A DNA stretch of 64,000 nucleotides. It comes from Pyxidicoccus trucidator (lineage in GTDB: Bacteria > Myxococcota > Myxococcia > Myxococcales > Myxococcaceae). Position numbers and translations under genes: made by a program. Within the stretch, counting starts at the first letter, position 1, and each line of letters begins with the position of its first letter. Of the stretch, positions 61,896 to 64,000 are shown in pieces. The stretch covers positions 124,001 through 188,000 of the forward strand of contig NZ_JAAIXZ010000017.1 in NCBI RefSeq assembly GCF_010894435.1, in the 5' to 3' direction. The notes beneath the pieces are model-generated. The model was not told the DNA's origin. It saw nothing but the letters and a program-made list of their open reading frames with translations, and did no database searches.

Positions 61896-64000
61896 TCACA
61901 GGTTCCGCTGCAGCCGCTCCTGGGCCTTCACGATGGCCGCCGTGCGCGTCGTGACGTCCAGCTTGGCGAACACGTTCCGCAGGTGCCACTTGGTGGTGGA
62001 GAGCGCCACGTTGGAGCGCTCGCTGATCTCCTGGTTGCTCAGTCCCTGCGCGAGCAGCTTGAGCATCTGGAACTCGCGCTCGGTGAGCGGCTCCAGCGGT
62101 GCGCTGGGCGGGTCCGCGAACTCACCAGGCCCGGTGGTGCCCACCGAGAGCAGGTCCTGGAACCGCTCGACGTACCGGGCGGGCAGCACGTAGCTCAGCT
62201 TCCGCTGGGTGGCCGCCGCGACGATGACCTCCTGCAAGCCCGGCGTCTCGTCGAACACGCCGCGGTTGAAGCCGAACCGCTGCACCAGCGCCAGACCCCG
62301 GTTGAGCGCGGCGAACGCCCCCGCGGAATCTCCCGCGCGCCAGTGACACACTGAGATGGCGGCCTGCAGCGCGCTCTCCCGGGACACGTAGCCCACGTCA
62401 TGCGCGCTGGCGCGCAGCGTCTCCAGAATCGCGTGCGCCTTGCCATGCCGCCCGCGCGCCATCAGCACCCACGCCTGCGCCAGCCCGAGCCGCTCCCACG
62501 TCTCGTCGTAGAAGCGCCGCTCGCTCCACTCCCCTCGCCGCATCCGCTCGCCCAGGCCGAACTCCTGCGCCACCGCCTTCATGCGCGCGGGCGACTGCTC
62601 CACCAGCGCGAGCCGAACCTTCTCGCCACACACGTGGGCCAGGAAGCGCGTCTGCTGGCTGGCCTCGAGGACGCTGTGCAGATAGTCCAGCAGCCGGTAG
62701 GCCTCGGCGTAATTTCCCCGAATCGACTTGATGCGGGCCAGCATGAAGTAGGCGAGCGCGAAGGTCTCGAACGCGGGCGCCTGCGGCAGCAGCGGCAGGG
62801 CCTCGAGGCAGAGCGCCTCGGCCTCGTCGAGCCGGTTCTGCTCGTAGCGGGTGTTGGCCAGCGCCGTCGCCGCGTTCACCCACACCGGGTTGCGCCGCCC
62901 GAGGCTCGCGCTCGCGAACGCGGCCTCGCAGCGCTCGGCCGCCTCCTTCATGTTCCCCTGCGCCCGGTCCGCCAGGGCGACGAGGGCGTCCGTGTAGCCG
63001 ACCAGGAACGGGTTGTCGTGCTCCTGCAGCTTCTCCCGCGCGCTCAAGGCGAGCCGGCGCATCGCATCGAACCGGTTCATCCGCAGCGCCTGGTAGGCCT
63101 TCGCCGCCAGCACCGCGCCCGCCATGAAGACGTCCGGCTCCTCGTAGCCCGACGACGCATCCAGGTCGAGGCCTGTGCCCGGCGCCGAGTCGGACAGCAC
63201 CGCGTGCAGCAGCGTGAGGTGCTCGAGCTGCTTCGACAGCCGCTCGCGCTCCAGCTCCGACGACGCGGGCGCCGTTGCCACGCGGTGCTGCGCGTCCTGC
63301 AGCGCGGCCGTGGCGTGCGCGAAGCGCCGGGACAGGATGAGGCACGCGATGTGCGCCACGCAGAGGGCCGGCGATCGGATGATCTCCTCCCCCGTCAGCC
63401 TCGCCAGCCACTGGAGCACCGGGGCCAGCTCCCCCTCGCGCATCCACGCCTCCACGCAGCGCGCGGTGAGCTCCAGGCACCAGCTCCGGTCGCCGGAGGC
63501 AAACGCGTGCGTCAGCGCCTCGTCCGGCATCTGGTGCCCGGCGAACCACACGCTCGCTGCACGGTGTAGCCCCGGGACGCGGTCCCCGAAGTCGCACGCG
63601 AGCTGCGTGCGCAGGAAGTCGAGGAACAGCGGGTGGTACCGGTACCACTGGTGCCGGGTGTCGAGCGGCTGGATGAAGAGCTGTCCCCGCTCCAGGTCCG
63701 ACAGCATCGCCGGCCCGTGGGTGATGCCCAGCAGCGCGTTGCAGAGCTCTCCGTTGAAGCGGTCCACCACCGAGCTCAGCACCAGGAACTCGTACACCGC
63801 GTCGGTCTGCTCGCGCAGCACCGCGTCCGCGAGGTAGCGCGCCACATCGTGGTTGGAGCCGATGGCCTTCCTCAGCGCGTCGCTCACGCTCGCGTGCTCG
63901 CCCGCCGACAGCAGCGCCAGCTTCACGCCGGCCACCCAGCCCTCGGTGCGCGAGCGCAGGTACTCGACGTCCTCGGACGACAGCGCGGTGCCACACAGGC
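61896..64000 (-). CDS. MalT-like LuxR-family transcriptional regulator (partial, N-terminus outside window)
   Basis: The minus-strand frame stays open to base 64000, with EDVEYLRSRTEGWVAGVKLA (~63910-63975) running across the first in-frame start codon, so the gene continues beyond the window; the visible part is ~701 residues. The Arg-Thr-Glu-Gly-Trp-x-Ala-Gly block and LSSVVDRFNGELCNALLG are the end of the STAND/NB-ARC-like ATPase of MalT-type activators. A TPR-like helical region follows (e.g. ALANTRYEQNRLDEAEALCLEAL, ~350), then a C-terminal LuxR HTH: LTEREFQMLKLLAQGLSNQEI and STTKWHLRNVFAKLDVTTR (~610-665). Such proteins bind an inducer and activate nearby genes. It may control the convergent ABC/dioxygenase genes or genes outside the window. 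Confidence 0.92.
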   Translation of the reverse strand, partial: LCGTALSSEDVEYLRSRTEGWVAGVKLALLSAGEHASVSDALRKAIGSNHDVARYLADAVLREQTDAVYEFLVLSSVVDRFNGELCNALLGITHGPAMLSDLERGQLFIQPLDTRHQWYRYHPLFLDFLRTQLACDFGDRVPGLHRAASVWFAGHQMPDEALTHAFASGDRSWCLELTARCVEAWMREGELAPVLQWLARLTGEEIIRSPALCVAHIACLILSRRFAHATAALQDAQHRVATAPASSELERERLSKQLEHLTLLHAVLSDSAPGTGLDLDASSGYEEPDVFMAGAVLAAKAYQALRMNRFDAMRRLALSAREKLQEHDNPFLVGYTDALVALADRAQGNMKEAAERCEAAFASASLGRRNPVWVNAATALANTRYEQNRLDEAEALCLEALPLLPQAPAFETFALAYFMLARIKSIRGNYAEAYRLLDYLHSVLEASQQTRFLAHVCGEKVRLALVEQSPARMKAVAQEFGLGERMRRGEWSERRFYDETWERLGLAQAWVLMARGRHGKAHAILETLRASAHDVGYVSRESALQAAISVCHWRAGDSAGAFAALNRGLALVQRFGFNRGVFDETPGLQEVIVAAATQRKLSYVLPARYVERFQDLLSVGTTGPGEFADPPSAPLEPLTEREFQMLKLLAQGLSNQEISERSNVALSTTKWHLRNVFAKLDVTTRTAAIVKAQERLQRNL

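Overview
The window is high-GC DNA (around 70% by eye) from a myxobacterium, most likely in the Myxococcus/Corallococcus/Pyxidicoccus group (Myxococcota). The grounds are a DUF2381-type protein beside a Ser/Thr protein kinase, a PP2C/FHA signalling pair, many lipoproteins, and a large NRPS/PKS locus. Coding strands were judged from protein motifs, because GC-rich third positions create very long antisense open frames. Genes run off both ends of the window.

Layout. 1-3485: housekeeping or signalling genes (PP2C phosphatase with a cyclic-nucleotide-binding domain, cut by the left edge; FHA protein; secreted beta-rich protein; small conserved protein; DUF4349 lipoprotein). 3472-45855: a hybrid FAAL/NRPS/PKS cluster in two divergent arms. 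The leftward arm (15924 to 3472) encodes NRPS C-A-T-C-A-T, a KS/degenerate AT/ACP PKS, a cyclic-peptide-type ABC exporter, a GNAT-like protein and a polysaccharide-deacetylase-like enzyme. The rightward arm (18241 to 45855) encodes an unrecognised 435-aa protein, a KS-AT-ACP-ACP-sulfotransferase PKS, a four-gene hydroxymalonyl-ACP pathway, a thioesterase, an NRPS A-T-C-A-T, and a 4340-aa FAAL-ACP-(C-A-T)x3-C megasynthase. Between the arms lie a DUF1460 amidase-like gene and an LD-carboxypeptidase/MccF-like gene. Seven of the eight rightward junctions overlap, six of them by 4 bases (ATGA/GTGA), so the arm looks translationally coupled.

Proposed logic (inference): the FAAL loads a fatty acid. 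Three NRPS modules follow, two with recognisable codes (Val, Gln). The orphan C domain at the end of the 4340-aa protein acts with the A-T pair that opens the 1680-aa protein, which supplies two further residues. The leftward NRPS adds a Leu-like residue and Gly. The KS/AT-null/ACP and KS-AT-ACP-ACP-sulfotransferase proteins then extend the chain with malonyl or hydroxymalonyl units, and a discrete thioesterase is available for release. The product would be a lipo-heptapeptide/polyketide hybrid, possibly alpha-hydroxylated and sulfated.

45856-57100 is a scrambled accessory zone. It holds three full or partial copies of a tRNA-Met region, transposase remnants, a low-GC two-gene cassette (one protein resembling the uracil-DNA-glycosylase fold), a kinase/DUF2381 pair, an orphan hypothetical gene, a dispersed 170-bp repeat and a triplicated lipoprotein. 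It ends at an intact tRNA-Met with a strong terminator. 57267-64000: two ABC half-transporters that resemble the two halves of an MRP/ABCC exporter, a TauD-like dioxygenase, and a convergent MalT/LuxR-type regulator cut by the right edge.
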